Part shown: one piece after another, positions 1-8,528 of the stretch | Layout: each line of letters starts with the position of its first letter | Position numbering within the stretch: the stretch's first letter is position 1 | NCBI GenBank assembly: GCA_964582545.1 | Contig: CAZOSB010000040.1 | Span: 1 to 17,631, forward strand | Origin: JAVVUJ01 sp964582545 | GTDB lineage: Bacteria > Bacillota > Clostridia > Peptostreptococcales > Anaerovoracaceae | Direction of reading: 5' to 3' | DNA length: 17,631 nucleotides | The notes under the pieces: model-generated | The model's input: the letters and a program-made list of their open reading frames with translations, nothing else | Told to the model about the DNA's origin: nothing | Databases searched by the model: none | Program-made: the position numbers and the translations under genes

Positions 1-86
1 TTTTAAAAGTAAAGTAAAAAGCTATTTGAAGTGCATAAAAAATCATTAACTATCAAAATATATCGTATGAAAATATAAAATAACTA

Positions 87-115
87 TTGCGTAAAATGTT
101 TCTATATGATAAAAT
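87..115 (+). promoter_or_regulatory. Predicted SigA promoter of the rimP-nusA-infB operon
   Basis: A -35-like TTGCGT (87-92) is followed after 17 bp by an extended -10, TGATAAAAT (TG at 107-108, hexamer 110-115). Transcription would start near 122. That places the leader hairpin about 25 nt into the transcript. The call rests on consensus matching only; the AT-rich surroundings make chance matches possible. Confidence 0.5.
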
Positions 116-145
116 ATTTCTTGAAAACACTAGATGGTATGGAGT

Positions 146-170
146 AAAGAGTGGGCTAATCCCACTCTTT
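146..170 (+). promoter_or_regulatory. Leader hairpin upstream of rimP (possible attenuator)
   Basis: A perfect 10-bp stem (AAAGAGTGGG, 146-155; CCCACTCTTT, 161-170) encloses a 5-nt loop, CTAAT. A short T-rich run, CATTTTT, follows. It sits between the predicted transcription start (about 122) and the rimP ribosome binding site (203-208). It could be a weak intrinsic terminator/attenuator or a protein-binding leader element. I recall similar hairpins before rimP in other Firmicutes, but could not verify this here. Confidence 0.6.
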
Positions 171-213
171 CATTTTTAACATTTAGAAAAAATTTAAGAT
201 CGAAAGGACCGCA

Positions 214-738
214 ATGGCAAAGAAATCTATTAAAGAATTAATCGAGGAAGTGCTGGAACCTTTTTTACAGGAAAATGGATATGAGCTGTATAATGTTGAA
301 TTTGTAAAAGAAGTCAAAGATTGGTTTCTAAGGGTTTACATCGACAGAGAAACCTCGGAGGAACATTTCTGTGATCCATTAATGGCAGGAGGCTCAGAGA
401 CCAAAGCCAATTTAGGAATCGGTACGGATGATTGTGAAAAGGTAAGTAGGTTTTTAAGTACAAAACTAGATGAATTGGATCCCATAGAGCAAAACTATTA
501 TCTGGAAGTTTCATCCCCGGGTATGGATAGGGTTTTATTAAAGGAGAAGGACTTTAGGAGATTTGCAGGAAGGTCGGTTACCGTTCACTTGTATAAGGCG
601 TTGGATGGCAAAAAAAATCTTACAGGAAAGCTGATTGGATTAGAAGAGGATCAAATTATAATCTCTGATGAACAAGGCAATGTAATAAAGGTAGATTTTA
701 AAATGGCGGCAAAGACAAAATTAGCTGTCATTTTCTAA
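214..738 (+). CDS. rimP: Ribosome maturation factor RimP
   Basis: RimP is a cytoplasmic factor needed for maturation of the 30S ribosomal subunit. The family signature is clear: a WFLRVYID strand (residues 37-44), DDCEKVSRFLS (72-82), LDELDPIEQNYYLEVSSPGMDR around 85-106, and a C-terminal Sm-like beta domain (about 110-174). At 174 residues it is longer than the roughly 150-residue norm. The extra length is a stretch at about residues 46-68, between the YID strand and the DDCEKVS helix, containing a GGSETKAN-like segment. The start is supported by GAAAGGA at 202-208. It is the first gene of the operon, and nusA follows with its ribosome binding site overlapping the rimP stop codon. Confidence 0.96.
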   Translation: MAKKSIKELIEEVLEPFLQENGYELYNVEFVKEVKDWFLRVYIDRETSEEHFCDPLMAGGSETKANLGIGTDDCEKVSRFLSTKLDELDPIEQNYYLEVSSPGMDRVLLKEKDFRRFAGRSVTVHLYKALDGKKNLTGKLIGLEEDQIIISDEQGNVIKVDFKMAAKTKLAVIF

Positions 739-756
739 GGAGGAATGAAGAAAAAA

Positions 757-1884
757 ATGAATAAAGAATTTATCCGGGCTGTAGAGGAACTTGAAAAGGA
801 AAAAAATATTTCTAAAGAAATGTTAATTGATGCAATTGAATCTGCATTGGTCTCTGCATACAAAAAGAATTATGGAACGGCACAAAATGTAAGAGTGAAC
901 ATTGACAAGGATACTGGAGATATTGATGTTTACATGCATAAGGATGTTGTAGAGCATGTGGAGGACAAATTATCGCAAATCTCATTAGAAGATGCGATGG
1001 AAATTGACAAAAAATATGAAATTGGAGATGTTGTAGAAAACAAGGTCACACCTAAGGACTTTGGTAGGATTGCAGCTCAAACTGCAAAACAAGTAGTGGT
1101 ACAGCGCATAAGAGAAGCCGAAAGAGGGATGATCTTTGACGATTATTCCAACAAAGTGGGTAGCATTGCTACGGGATACATTCAAAGAGTCAGCAATGAG
1201 ACCGTATTTGTAAATTTAGGAAAAACAGAGGGTATTTTATCTGCTACAGAGCAGGTTTACGGTGAAAAGTATGAAGTTAATAACAGGATCCGCGTATATA
1301 TAATGGATGTAAAAAAGACACCGAAAGGACCCCAAGTATTTCTTTCCAGATCTCATCCTGGGTTGGTACGAAAATTATTTGAGCTTGAAGTTCCTGAGAT
1401 TATGGATGGATCCGTGGAAATCAGGAGTATTTCCAGAGAAGCCGGTTCCAGAACGAAAATGGCGGTATATACAGCAGATGAAAATATAGATCCAGTAGGC
1501 TCTTGCGTAGGAAACAAAGGTACTCGTGTTCAGGCGGTAGTGGATGAAATCTTTGGTGAAAAGATTGATATTATCACATGGAGTGAAGATCCGGAACAGC
1601 TTATCATCAGCGCCTTAAGCCCCGCCAAGGTGGAAAGAGTCTTTATTGATGAAGCTGAGAAATCAGCCGTTGCTGTTGTCCCTGACTTTCAGCTATCCCT
1701 GGCCATCGGTAAAGAAGGACAGAATGTAAGGCTTGCTGCAAAACTTTGCAACTGGAAAATTGATATCAAAAGCCATTCTCAATATAATCCTCAAGAATCG
1801 GAACAGAAAAATTTACAGGAGGATGAAGAACTATCCTTTGAAGATGAAGATTTTTCGGAGGAATGGGAAGATGACGCAGAATAA
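757..1884 (+). CDS. nusA: Transcription termination/antitermination factor NusA
   Basis: NusA binds RNA polymerase and nascent RNA and modulates pausing, termination and antitermination. In the 375-residue form the order is an N-terminal RNAP-binding domain (about 1-125), an S1 domain (about 134-199), KH1 with GNKG (252-255), KH2 with IGKEGQNVRLA (from about 316), and a strongly acidic tail (about 345-375). There are no C-terminal AR repeats, as is usual in Firmicutes. An in-frame ATG at 745 would add MKKK, but it lies 1 nt after the AGGAGG (738-743). ATG 757 matches the family start better, although its 13-nt spacing is long. The last 14 nt overlap ylxR. Confidence 0.96.
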   Translation: MNKEFIRAVEELEKEKNISKEMLIDAIESALVSAYKKNYGTAQNVRVNIDKDTGDIDVYMHKDVVEHVEDKLSQISLEDAMEIDKKYEIGDVVENKVTPKDFGRIAAQTAKQVVVQRIREAERGMIFDDYSNKVGSIATGYIQRVSNETVFVNLGKTEGILSATEQVYGEKYEVNNRIRVYIMDVKKTPKGPQVFLSRSHPGLVRKLFELEVPEIMDGSVEIRSISREAGSRTKMAVYTADENIDPVGSCVGNKGTRVQAVVDEIFGEKIDIITWSEDPEQLIISALSPAKVERVFIDEAEKSAVAVVPDFQLSLAIGKEGQNVRLAAKLCNWKIDIKSHSQYNPQESEQKNLQEDEELSFEDEDFSEEWEDDAE

Positions 1885-2155
1885 AAAAACTCCCATGCGG
1901 CGTTGTGTAGGCTGCATGACATCTAAGCCTAAGCAGGATTTAATTCGGCTTGTTCTACAGGATGAAACGGCATTGCAGATTGATGAGACGGGAAAGGCTA
2001 ATGGCAGAGGGGTTTATCTCTGTAAACAAAAAGATTGTTTCGAGAAAGCAAAAAAACGAAAAGCTATCAATCGAAGTTTAAAAAGCAATATAAATGAAGA
2101 ACAATTAAATCATTTATTTAAGGAACTTTTACCAGATGAGGGAAAAGATATATAG
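1871..2155 (+). CDS. ylxR: YlxR/RnpM family RNA-binding protein
   Basis: This is a small basic protein of 94 residues from the YlxR family (DUF448), an RNA-binding protein encoded in nusA-infB operons. In B. subtilis YlxR (RnpM) has been linked to modulation of RNase P. The sequence shows the N-terminal MRRCVGCMTSKPKQDLIRLV signature, then GRGVYLC, a second Cys pair region (CKQKDCF) and a Lys-rich helix (KAKKRKAINRSLK). The reading frame is open further upstream, but ATG 1871 is preceded by CGGAGGAA (1856-1863) at suitable spacing and matches family length. It overlaps the nusA end by 14 nt and the ylxQ start by 20 nt, which suggests translational coupling. Confidence 0.92.
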   Translation: MTQNKKTPMRRCVGCMTSKPKQDLIRLVLQDETALQIDETGKANGRGVYLCKQKDCFEKAKKRKAINRSLKSNINEEQLNHLFKELLPDEGKDI

Positions 2156-2447
2156 TTATTTAGGTTTTGCAAAAAAATCGCGAAACCTACTCGCCGGATA
2201 CAACACTTGTATTATGGCGGCAAGTAAAAATAAAGTAAAACTTCTGATATTAACCGGAGATTTAGCCGAAAATACCGTAAAAAAAATTACGTCCCTATCA
2301 GTGAAAAAAAGAATTCCTCTAGTTTTTTTAAAAAATTCAGAAGAATATTTTGAAGAGTTAGGATTGAACGGAAAAGGCGTATTTGCTATTTTAGACAGCA
2401 ACTTTGCTAAGGTAATTTCAGAAGAAATTGATAAAATAACAAAATGA
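2136..2447 (+). CDS. ylxQ: L7Ae-family K-turn RNA-binding protein YlxQ
   Basis: A 103-residue protein of the ribosomal L7Ae/L30e family, whose members bind kink-turn RNA. YlxQ is the version encoded in the nusA-infB operon of Firmicutes; its precise cellular role is not well defined. Family features are the YLGFAKKSRNLLAGYN N-terminus (about 8-23), a central strand LLILTGDLAENTVKKI (about 36-51), the IPLVFLKNSEE segment and a GKGVFAILDSNFA C-terminal part. The start overlaps ylxR by 20 nt, with a weak AAGGA upstream. infB begins 13 nt after the stop. Confidence 0.92.
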   Translation: MREKIYSYLGFAKKSRNLLAGYNTCIMAASKNKVKLLILTGDLAENTVKKITSLSVKKRIPLVFLKNSEEYFEELGLNGKGVFAILDSNFAKVISEEIDKITK

Positions 2448-2460
2448 AAGGAGTGTTCAT

Positions 2461-5262
2461 ATGTCAAATATAAAGGTTTATGAGCTGGCGAAAGAACTGG
2501 ATATGTCCAGCAAAGACTTAATGGAGAAAATTCAATCCATGGGCATAGAAGCAAAGAGTCATATGAGTGTCGTTAAGGATATGGATGCCACTGCAGTAAA
2601 GAACACCATATTGAGGGGAAAAAGCGATACTGAGACAAAGATTGTAAAAGTCGCTTCTAAGCATACGAATGAACATAAAGATGAAGGGGAAACCCGCGTA
2701 GTTGTTAAAGCAGCCACCAATGTTTCCAATAGAATGGATCAGAAGAGGGTACAGCCTCAACGACCGGTGGAAAAGGCGGTTGAACATCGACATGAGAAGC
2801 AGGATCACAAGCCTCATCATTCAGCAATAACAGAACGAAACCCTCAAGGCCATGGGGAAGCTAAGAAATCGGAATCCACAGAACAAAAAACCCAAAGACA
2901 AGGAGATTCAAGACCTGCTTCAAATAAGCCTAAAGGTCAGGAACAAGTAGGTCAAGGCGGGAGGGTGCAGGGTAACAGACAACAGGGTCAGGCTCACGGG
3001 CAATCTCAAAACCACCATCAAGGGCAGTCTCAAGGTAGTAGACCACAGGGGAATTATCAAGGGCAGTCGCAAAGCAGACCACAGGGACAATCTCAGGGGC
3101 AACCCCAAGGTAGGTCACAAGGACAGTCCCAAGGATATAATCAGGGACAATCTCAAGGCAGGTCGCAAGGACAGTCACAAGGATACAGTCAGGGGCAATC
3201 CCAAGGTAGGTCGCAAGGGCAGTCACAAGGATACAATCAGGGACAATCCCAAGGCAGGTCACAAGGGCAATCACAGGGACATCAACATTCCGCTGCAAAC
3301 AAGCAATTCTCAGATAAGCCCAATGCTAATAAAACCGATGGGAAAAAACCACAGGGTAGATATAACAATCAAAATAAAAATCAAAAAAATGCTGAAAAAC
3401 CTGTATATAGCGCTGCCCATTTGGCTCAAAAACAAAGATCAAAAGGTCAAAGACCAAAGCCAGCGCCAAAGCCAATCGAGCCTGAAATCAATTTGGAAGA
3501 AATGGAACCAGGCACGAAGATCATCAATGTACCCATTACCGTAGCTGGATTTGCAGAGCAGATCGAAAAATCTACTACCGAAATTATCATGCATTTGATG
3601 AAGATGGGCATTATGGCCAATATCAATCAAAATTTAGATGAAGATACAGTGCAAGTCATAGGCGCAGAGCTAGGTGTACCCATTCACATCGGAAAGGTAC
3701 ATGAAGAAATTGTGGAAGAGGGTCTTGAAACCCACGAAGACAGCGAAGAAGACTTAAAACCAAGACCGCCGATTATCACGGTTATGGGTCACGTTGACCA
3801 TGGAAAGACCTCGCTTTTGGATGCCATCAGAAAAACCAATGTGGCATCAGGGGAATCCGGTGGGATTACACAGCACATAGGTGCCTCAGAGGTTTCCTTA
3901 AACGGACAGAAAATTGTATTTTTAGATACACCGGGTCATGAAGCCTTTACCGCTATGAGAGCAAGAGGGGCACATGTGACGGATATTGCAGTTCTGGTGG
4001 TGGCGGCTGACGACAGCGTGAAACCTCAGACTGTAGAATCCATCAGTCATGCAAAAGCAGCAGGCGTACCGATTATCGTAGCTGTGAATAAAATGGATAA
4101 ACCCGGTGCAAATCCGGATAAAGTGAAGCAAGACTTATCAGAACACGGCATTCTTATTGAAGAATGGGGTGGAGATACCATATGTGTGCCCGTTTCTGCA
4201 AAATCAGGAGAAGGTATCATTCACCTTTTGGAAATGATATTATTGCAGGCAGAAATTTTGGAACTGAAGGGCAACCCGCACAGGCTAGCTATGGGAACTG
4301 TTATCGAAGCTAGAATGGACAAAACAAGAGGGGTAGTAGCTACCTTAATTGTACTAAACGGTACTTTAAAGAGCGGAATGAGCGTAGTTGCCGGTACCTG
4401 TGCAGGCAAAATAAAAGTAATGCAAAACCATTTGGGCGAAGTAATCAAAAAAGCAGGCCCTGCTACTGCAGTTGAGATTTTAGGACTTTCAGAGATTCCT
4501 GAAGCGGGAGATGAATTTTATGCCGTGCGTGAAGATAAGGTTGCCAGAGAGATCGCAGAAAATAGAAGAGTAAAGTTAAGAGAAGAAGTGTTGGCTCGAA
4601 ATTCCAGCACAACCTTGGAAAAGCTGTTCAGCCAAATGGAAGAAGGCGAAGTAAAGGATCTGAACCTTATTATCAAAGGTGATGTGCAAGGGTCTGTAGG
4701 TGCTTTGACCAGCTCTTTAGAAAAGCTCAAAAATGAAAATATTCATGTCCGCATCATTTATGCAGGAGTCGGAGCGGTTACAGAATCCGATATCATGTTA
4801 GCAAATACTTCAGGTGCGATTATCATTGCATTCAACGTGCGTCCTAGCACACCTATCAGCGCACTGGCTGAAAGGGAGGGTGTTGAAATCAGGACATACA
4901 GGGTCATTTACAATGTAATCGATGAAGTGGAATCCGCCATGAAAGGTATGCTAGATCCTGTATTTAAAGAGGTGGTTCTGGGCAAAATACAAGTAAGGGA
5001 AACATTCAAAGTTCCTGGAATTGGTGTTATTGCAGGTGCATATGTGCTTGAAGGCAAGGTTGAAAGAAATGCAGAAATTCGACTTGTACGAGATGGAATT
5101 GTAATCCATGAAGGCAAGATCTCTTCTTTGAAACGTTTTAAGGACGATGCAAAAGAAGTCTCTCATGGGTATGAATGTGGTATCGGTATTGAAAACTACA
5201 ATGATATCAAAGAGGGAGATATTATAGAAGCCTTTAAGATGCAGGAGGTAGAAAGGAAGTAA
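2461..5262 (+). CDS. infB: Translation initiation factor IF-2
   Basis: IF-2 is the GTPase that delivers initiator tRNA to the ribosome and promotes subunit joining. Residues 1-50 form one IF2-N domain. A long low-complexity linker (about 60-330) contains a Gln/Gly/Ser/Tyr repeat. A second IF2-N domain lies at about 350-405. The G domain carries GHVDHGKT (443-450), DTPGHEAF (489-496), NKMD (543-546) and SAK (579-581). Beta-barrel domain II, domain III and the C-terminal fMet-tRNA-binding barrel follow. The length (933 residues) exceeds many Firmicutes homologues because of the linker. AAAGGAG (2447-2453) sits 7 nt before the ATG. rbfA starts 3 nt after the stop. Confidence 0.97.
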   Translation: MSNIKVYELAKELDMSSKDLMEKIQSMGIEAKSHMSVVKDMDATAVKNTILRGKSDTETKIVKVASKHTNEHKDEGETRVVVKAATNVSNRMDQKRVQPQRPVEKAVEHRHEKQDHKPHHSAITERNPQGHGEAKKSESTEQKTQRQGDSRPASNKPKGQEQVGQGGRVQGNRQQGQAHGQSQNHHQGQSQGSRPQGNYQGQSQSRPQGQSQGQPQGRSQGQSQGYNQGQSQGRSQGQSQGYSQGQSQGRSQGQSQGYNQGQSQGRSQGQSQGHQHSAANKQFSDKPNANKTDGKKPQGRYNNQNKNQKNAEKPVYSAAHLAQKQRSKGQRPKPAPKPIEPEINLEEMEPGTKIINVPITVAGFAEQIEKSTTEIIMHLMKMGIMANINQNLDEDTVQVIGAELGVPIHIGKVHEEIVEEGLETHEDSEEDLKPRPPIITVMGHVDHGKTSLLDAIRKTNVASGESGGITQHIGASEVSLNGQKIVFLDTPGHEAFTAMRARGAHVTDIAVLVVAADDSVKPQTVESISHAKAAGVPIIVAVNKMDKPGANPDKVKQDLSEHGILIEEWGGDTICVPVSAKSGEGIIHLLEMILLQAEILELKGNPHRLAMGTVIEARMDKTRGVVATLIVLNGTLKSGMSVVAGTCAGKIKVMQNHLGEVIKKAGPATAVEILGLSEIPEAGDEFYAVREDKVAREIAENRRVKLREEVLARNSSTTLEKLFSQMEEGEVKDLNLIIKGDVQGSVGALTSSLEKLKNENIHVRIIYAGVGAVTESDIMLANTSGAIIIAFNVRPSTPISALAEREGVEIRTYRVIYNVIDEVESAMKGMLDPVFKEVVLGKIQVRETFKVPGIGVIAGAYVLEGKVERNAEIRLVRDGIVIHEGKISSLKRFKDDAKEVSHGYECGIGIENYNDIKEGDIIEAFKMQEVERK
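3109..3279 (+). repeat. 48-bp tandem repeat inside infB
   Basis: Three full 48-bp units (3109-3156, 3157-3204, 3205-3252) and a partial fourth (3253-3279) encode the 16-residue unit GRSQGQSQGYNQGQSQ, with YN changed to YS in the second unit. It spans IF-2 residues 217-273. Shorter, more degenerate QGQSQ-type repeats extend upstream to about 3000. The units differ at synonymous positions, so the repeat is not a very recent expansion. There are no unique spacers, and this is a coding repeat. Confidence 0.93.
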
Positions 5263-5265
5263 GGA

Positions 5266-5655
5266 ATGGGTAAAGGGCATAGAACCGGACGCCTAGGCGA
5301 AGAAATACGCAAGATTACAGGGGACTTACTCATTAGGGAAATTAAGGATCCCAGACTTACCACCAATAACTTAGTCAGTGTTTCCGGTGTGGAAGTTACA
5401 AGTGACGGAAGTTATGCAACTATCTATGTTACGGTTTTGGGAAAATCGGGTCACAAGGATTTAACTCAAGAAGAGATAGAGGATGTGCTTTCCGCACTTA
5501 AGAGTGCTAAGGGGTTAATAAAAAAAGAAATAGGAAGGCAGATCAAACTGCGCCATGTGCCGGACTTACTCTTTAAATATGATTCTTCATTAGAATATGG
5601 AATGCATATAGACAAGATTATCGAAGAAATCGGTGTAAAAAAAGATGATGAGTAA
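5266..5655 (+). CDS. rbfA: Ribosome-binding factor A
   Basis: RbfA is a small KH-fold protein that binds the 30S subunit during late 16S rRNA maturation and supports cold-adapted ribosome assembly. The 129-residue product has the expected RTGRLGEEIRKITGDLL N-terminus, the IKDPRL motif (about 27-32), a VEVTSDGSYATIYVTVLG strand pair (about 43-60) and the C-terminal LRHVPDLLFKYDSSLEYG signature with the conserved P and D. GAAAGGAAG (5251-5259) provides the ribosome binding site within the end of infB. The last 11 nt overlap the start of nrnA. Confidence 0.95.
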   Translation: MGKGHRTGRLGEEIRKITGDLLIREIKDPRLTTNNLVSVSGVEVTSDGSYATIYVTVLGKSGHKDLTQEEIEDVLSALKSAKGLIKKEIGRQIKLRHVPDLLFKYDSSLEYGMHIDKIIEEIGVKKDDE

Positions 5656-6616
5656 AAGAGTAATTGAAGATATCATCATGGCCATTTTAAAAGCTAAGAA
5701 AATCATTCTGTTCCCACATGTTTCAATGGACGGAGATTCTCTTGGCTCTTCGGTGGCTCTTTGTCATGCCTTGCGTAAAATGGGAAAGAACTCTTTTATA
5801 TTGATAGAAGATGAAATCCCTGAGTATTTAAAATTTTTGGATGATGAAGGTTATTGTATTGATGAAAAGAAAATAGCCGAAAATCCGGATATCTGCATCG
5901 CTGTGGATTGTAGCGAAGATACTAGGTTTCCTTTGAGAAAAGAAATCTTTCATGGGGCAAAGGTTAAAATAACCATCGATCATCATATTACAAGTGAGCT
6001 CATATCGGATATCAATTATATTGATTCAGGAGCTGCTGCCACCGGAGAACTGATATTTTATCTGTTGGAACATATGAAAATTGCCATTGATCAGAAGATG
6101 GCGGAAGCGCTGTACGTGGCTATCAGCAAGGACACGGGGAATTTCCAGTATTCAAATACCACTGGGAAGACTCACTTAATTGCTGCAAAGCTTTTTGATT
6201 CTGGTTTAGATCTAGAAAAGATCACCATACAGCTTTACCAAAGTAGACCCATTGAAAAAATTTATTTAGATAATGAAATCATCGGAACCTTGGAGTTATT
6301 TTCAAAGAACAGAGCTTGTGTTGCTTATATGAGTCAAGAAATGCTTGAAAAAACCGGGGCTACCAAGGATCAATCAGAAGGAACAATCGAAATCATGAGG
6401 AGCATTAAAGGCATAGAGGTAGCGGCATTTTTAAAGGAAAGCTCTGAAGGTAATATTAAAGTAAGCCTTCGATCCAAAAGCTACTTTAATTCAGCTGAGT
6501 TATGCCGAAAATTTCAAGGGGGTGGTCATAAAAAGGCTGCCGGATTTACTTTAAACCTACCTTTAACTCAAGCTCTTCAAATAGTAAAAGAGGAAATATG
6601 TGTCAGGATGGAATAA
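5645..6616 (+). CDS. nrnA: DHH/DHHA1 phosphoesterase, NrnA-type oligoribonuclease/pAp phosphatase
   Basis: NrnA-type enzymes degrade very short oligoribonucleotides and dephosphorylate pAp in a Mn-dependent reaction. The 323-residue protein has the DHH motif series: HVSMDGDSLGS (H25, D29, D31), VDCSEDTR (D87), and the eponymous IDHH (D112-H114). The DHHA1 substrate-binding domain ends with GGGHKKAAGF (292-301). All metal-binding positions appear present. Two adjacent ATGs exist (5645 and 5648), both overlapping the rbfA stop. No strong ribosome binding site is visible, so translation is probably coupled to rbfA. The last 19 nt overlap truB. Its place between rbfA and truB is standard for Firmicutes. 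Confidence 0.93.
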   Translation: MMSKRVIEDIIMAILKAKKIILFPHVSMDGDSLGSSVALCHALRKMGKNSFILIEDEIPEYLKFLDDEGYCIDEKKIAENPDICIAVDCSEDTRFPLRKEIFHGAKVKITIDHHITSELISDINYIDSGAAATGELIFYLLEHMKIAIDQKMAEALYVAISKDTGNFQYSNTTGKTHLIAAKLFDSGLDLEKITIQLYQSRPIEKIYLDNEIIGTLELFSKNRACVAYMSQEMLEKTGATKDQSEGTIEIMRSIKGIEVAAFLKESSEGNIKVSLRSKSYFNSAELCRKFQGGGHKKAAGFTLNLPLTQALQIVKEEICVRME

Positions 6617-7560
6617 TTAATCTGTTGAAGCCTGCAGGGATCACCTCACATGATGGGGTTTCTTTTCTTAGGCGTCTGACAGGAATAAAAAGAATCGGTC
6701 ATACGGGAACATTGGATCCTATGGCTGTAGGAGTACTGCCTTTATGCATTGGCGGTGCAACGAGAATTGCAGAGTACATGGATCTAGATTACAAACGTTA
6801 TCGATGCGAAATGCAATTGGGGTTAGAGACAGATACGCTGGATATCTGGGGACAAACTATTAGAGATTATAGAAAAGAAGAAATTGACTACCTAAAGAGA
6901 AAAAATATTACGGAAAGGTCCATAGTAAAAGCTTTAGAGAACTTTCAGGGAAATATAACTCAATATCCGCCCAAGTATTCTGCGATTCAGGTAAAGGGCA
7001 AGCGATTATATGAATACGCCAGAGAGGGTATTGAAGTAGAAATTAAATCCAGAAGGGTTGAAATCAAAGAAATTCAATTAATCAAATACGATAAAGCAAA
7101 AGGTGTTGTTCTATTTGATGTGGAATGTTCAAAGGGTACTTACATACGCTCCTTATGTCATGACCTAGGTCAAGCTTTAGATACAGCAGGTGCCATGAGC
7201 ATGCTGATTAGAACGGCTACGGGACCCTTTACCCTTGAGAATGCCGTTACTTTGGAACAACTGGCATCCTGTAAGGATGAGGAACAGCGAGTGAACTTAC
7301 CTAAGCTGAATCCCATGATGTTTCCGGTTGATTTTCCTTTAATCTATTTTGGGAAGATCATAGTAGATCAAGCTATGGGGCAGTGGTTTGTAAATGGCGG
7401 ACACCTGTTCAGAGATAAAATTTCTATTATAAGCGATCCAGAGAAGAAGCATTATTACAGCGTTTATACGGATCGAGGACAATTTTTAGGGGTGGCAGAG
7501 TACAGCAATCGATATAAACAGTTGGTGGCTCATAAGGTTTTTGCACGAGAGGTTCTCTAA
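6598..7560 (+). CDS. truB: tRNA pseudouridine(55) synthase TruB
   Basis: TruB converts U55 in the T-loop of most tRNAs to pseudouridine. The 320-residue protein begins with the typical INLLKPAGITSHD segment. It carries the catalytic GHTGTLDP motif with Asp40. Later segments are the YPPKYSAIQVKGKRLYEYAR motif (about 122-141), SKGTYIRSLCHDLG (about 178-191) and a C-terminal PUA-like domain (about 240-320). GAGG at 6590-6593, just before ATG 6598, supports the start. It overlaps nrnA by 19 nt, and its TAA shares one base with the ribF ATG (TAATG), so the three genes look translationally coupled. Confidence 0.95.
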   Translation: MCQDGIINLLKPAGITSHDGVSFLRRLTGIKRIGHTGTLDPMAVGVLPLCIGGATRIAEYMDLDYKRYRCEMQLGLETDTLDIWGQTIRDYRKEEIDYLKRKNITERSIVKALENFQGNITQYPPKYSAIQVKGKRLYEYAREGIEVEIKSRRVEIKEIQLIKYDKAKGVVLFDVECSKGTYIRSLCHDLGQALDTAGAMSMLIRTATGPFTLENAVTLEQLASCKDEEQRVNLPKLNPMMFPVDFPLIYFGKIIVDQAMGQWFVNGGHLFRDKISIISDPEKKHYYSVYTDRGQFLGVAEYSNRYKQLVAHKVFAREVL

Positions 7561-8489
7561 TGAAAGTTTTTCAAAATATTGAGGAAATTAAAAATATTAA
7601 AAGCACCATGTTAGCCTTGGGAAACTTTGATGGTGTTCACAAAGGTCACCAAGAGCTCATTAGAAGGGCTGTGAAAAGTGCAAAGATGGCAGGTCTTAAA
7701 AGTGGTGTTTTTACCTTTGCTAATCATCCCAAGAATGTGATTGCAGGGAAGCCTTTGGTAAAAAATATCTTATATCCAGAGGATAAAGCAGAACTGATAC
7801 GTTCCATGGGAGTAGATTACCTTTTTTCTTTGGAATTTACATCTGAAATTCGCCGAATGACCCCACAATGTTTTATCGAAGACTTATTGATTCAGAAGTT
7901 GAAACTGAAAGAAGCGTACTGTGGGTTTAACTATAGATTTGGTTATAGGGGAAATGGCAACCCTGAAAATTTGATGCATGCCGGACTAAAGGCTGGATTT
8001 GGAATACATGTATTGGAGCCATTTTACATCGATGAAAATCTGGTGAGCAGCTCTTTTATTCGAGAATTGATTTCTGACGGCAAAGTAGAGCAATGCGAGA
8101 AGTATTTAGGGCGAAAGTATTACACCAAGGGTGAGGTGGTCAAAGGTAACCAAATTGGCAGAACCATAGGATTTCCAACTTCCAACATTCTTATAGATGA
8201 AAGTATGGTTACTCCGGCTCACGGAGTATATGTGACCTGCTGTACCTATAATGGCGTAGCTCATAAAAGTGTAACTAATGTGGGAATTAAACCTACTGTG
8301 GGAAAGAATGAAAAGACTATAGAAACACATATCTTTGATTTTGATAAAGAGCTTTACGGTAAAGAAATTCGAATTGAATTTTTGGAAAGGATTAGAGCAG
8401 AGTTGAAGTTTGATAACTTTGAAGAATTAAAGGCTCAAATACAGAAAGATTGTTTAGTTGCTAAAGCATATAATAAATATAACGGATAA
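7560..8489 (+). CDS. ribF: Bifunctional riboflavin kinase / FAD synthetase
   Basis: RibF phosphorylates riboflavin to FMN and adenylates FMN to FAD. The N-terminal nucleotidyltransferase domain (about 1-185) has GNFDGVHKGH (21-30), FTFANHPKN and SSSFIRELI. The C-terminal kinase domain (about 186-309) has KGEVVKGNQIGRTIGFPTSN, with GFPTSN at 204-209, and ends with an FLERIRAELKFDNFEEL segment. The length of 309 residues is normal. It is the last gene of the nusA-infB operon and is followed by a hairpin at 8529-8566. In most Firmicutes with this order rpsO follows directly; here a cassette on the opposite strand intervenes. Confidence 0.95.
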   Translation: MKVFQNIEEIKNIKSTMLALGNFDGVHKGHQELIRRAVKSAKMAGLKSGVFTFANHPKNVIAGKPLVKNILYPEDKAELIRSMGVDYLFSLEFTSEIRRMTPQCFIEDLLIQKLKLKEAYCGFNYRFGYRGNGNPENLMHAGLKAGFGIHVLEPFYIDENLVSSSFIRELISDGKVEQCEKYLGRKYYTKGEVVKGNQIGRTIGFPTSNILIDESMVTPAHGVYVTCCTYNGVAHKSVTNVGIKPTVGKNEKTIETHIFDFDKELYGKEIRIEFLERIRAELKFDNFEELKAQIQKDCLVAKAYNKYNG

Positions 8490-8528
8490 GTATTAGAGCG
8501 TGTAAAAAAAGTCTTTAAAATATTGATG

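Noticed and set aside
745..756. Upstream ATG for nusA adding MKKK
   Set aside because: It lies 1 nt after the AGGAGG motif, too close for use, and family members start near the MNKEF residues encoded from 757.
3109..3279. Regular 48-bp direct repeats that could suggest a CRISPR array
   Set aside because: The units are contiguous with no unique spacers and stay in frame within infB.
2930..3298. A - strand ORF with repeated LVTxLATxLGIAPDCI-type units opposite the infB linker
   Set aside because: Its repeats are the reverse complement of the 48-bp coding repeat. IF-2 on the + strand is unambiguous on both sides.
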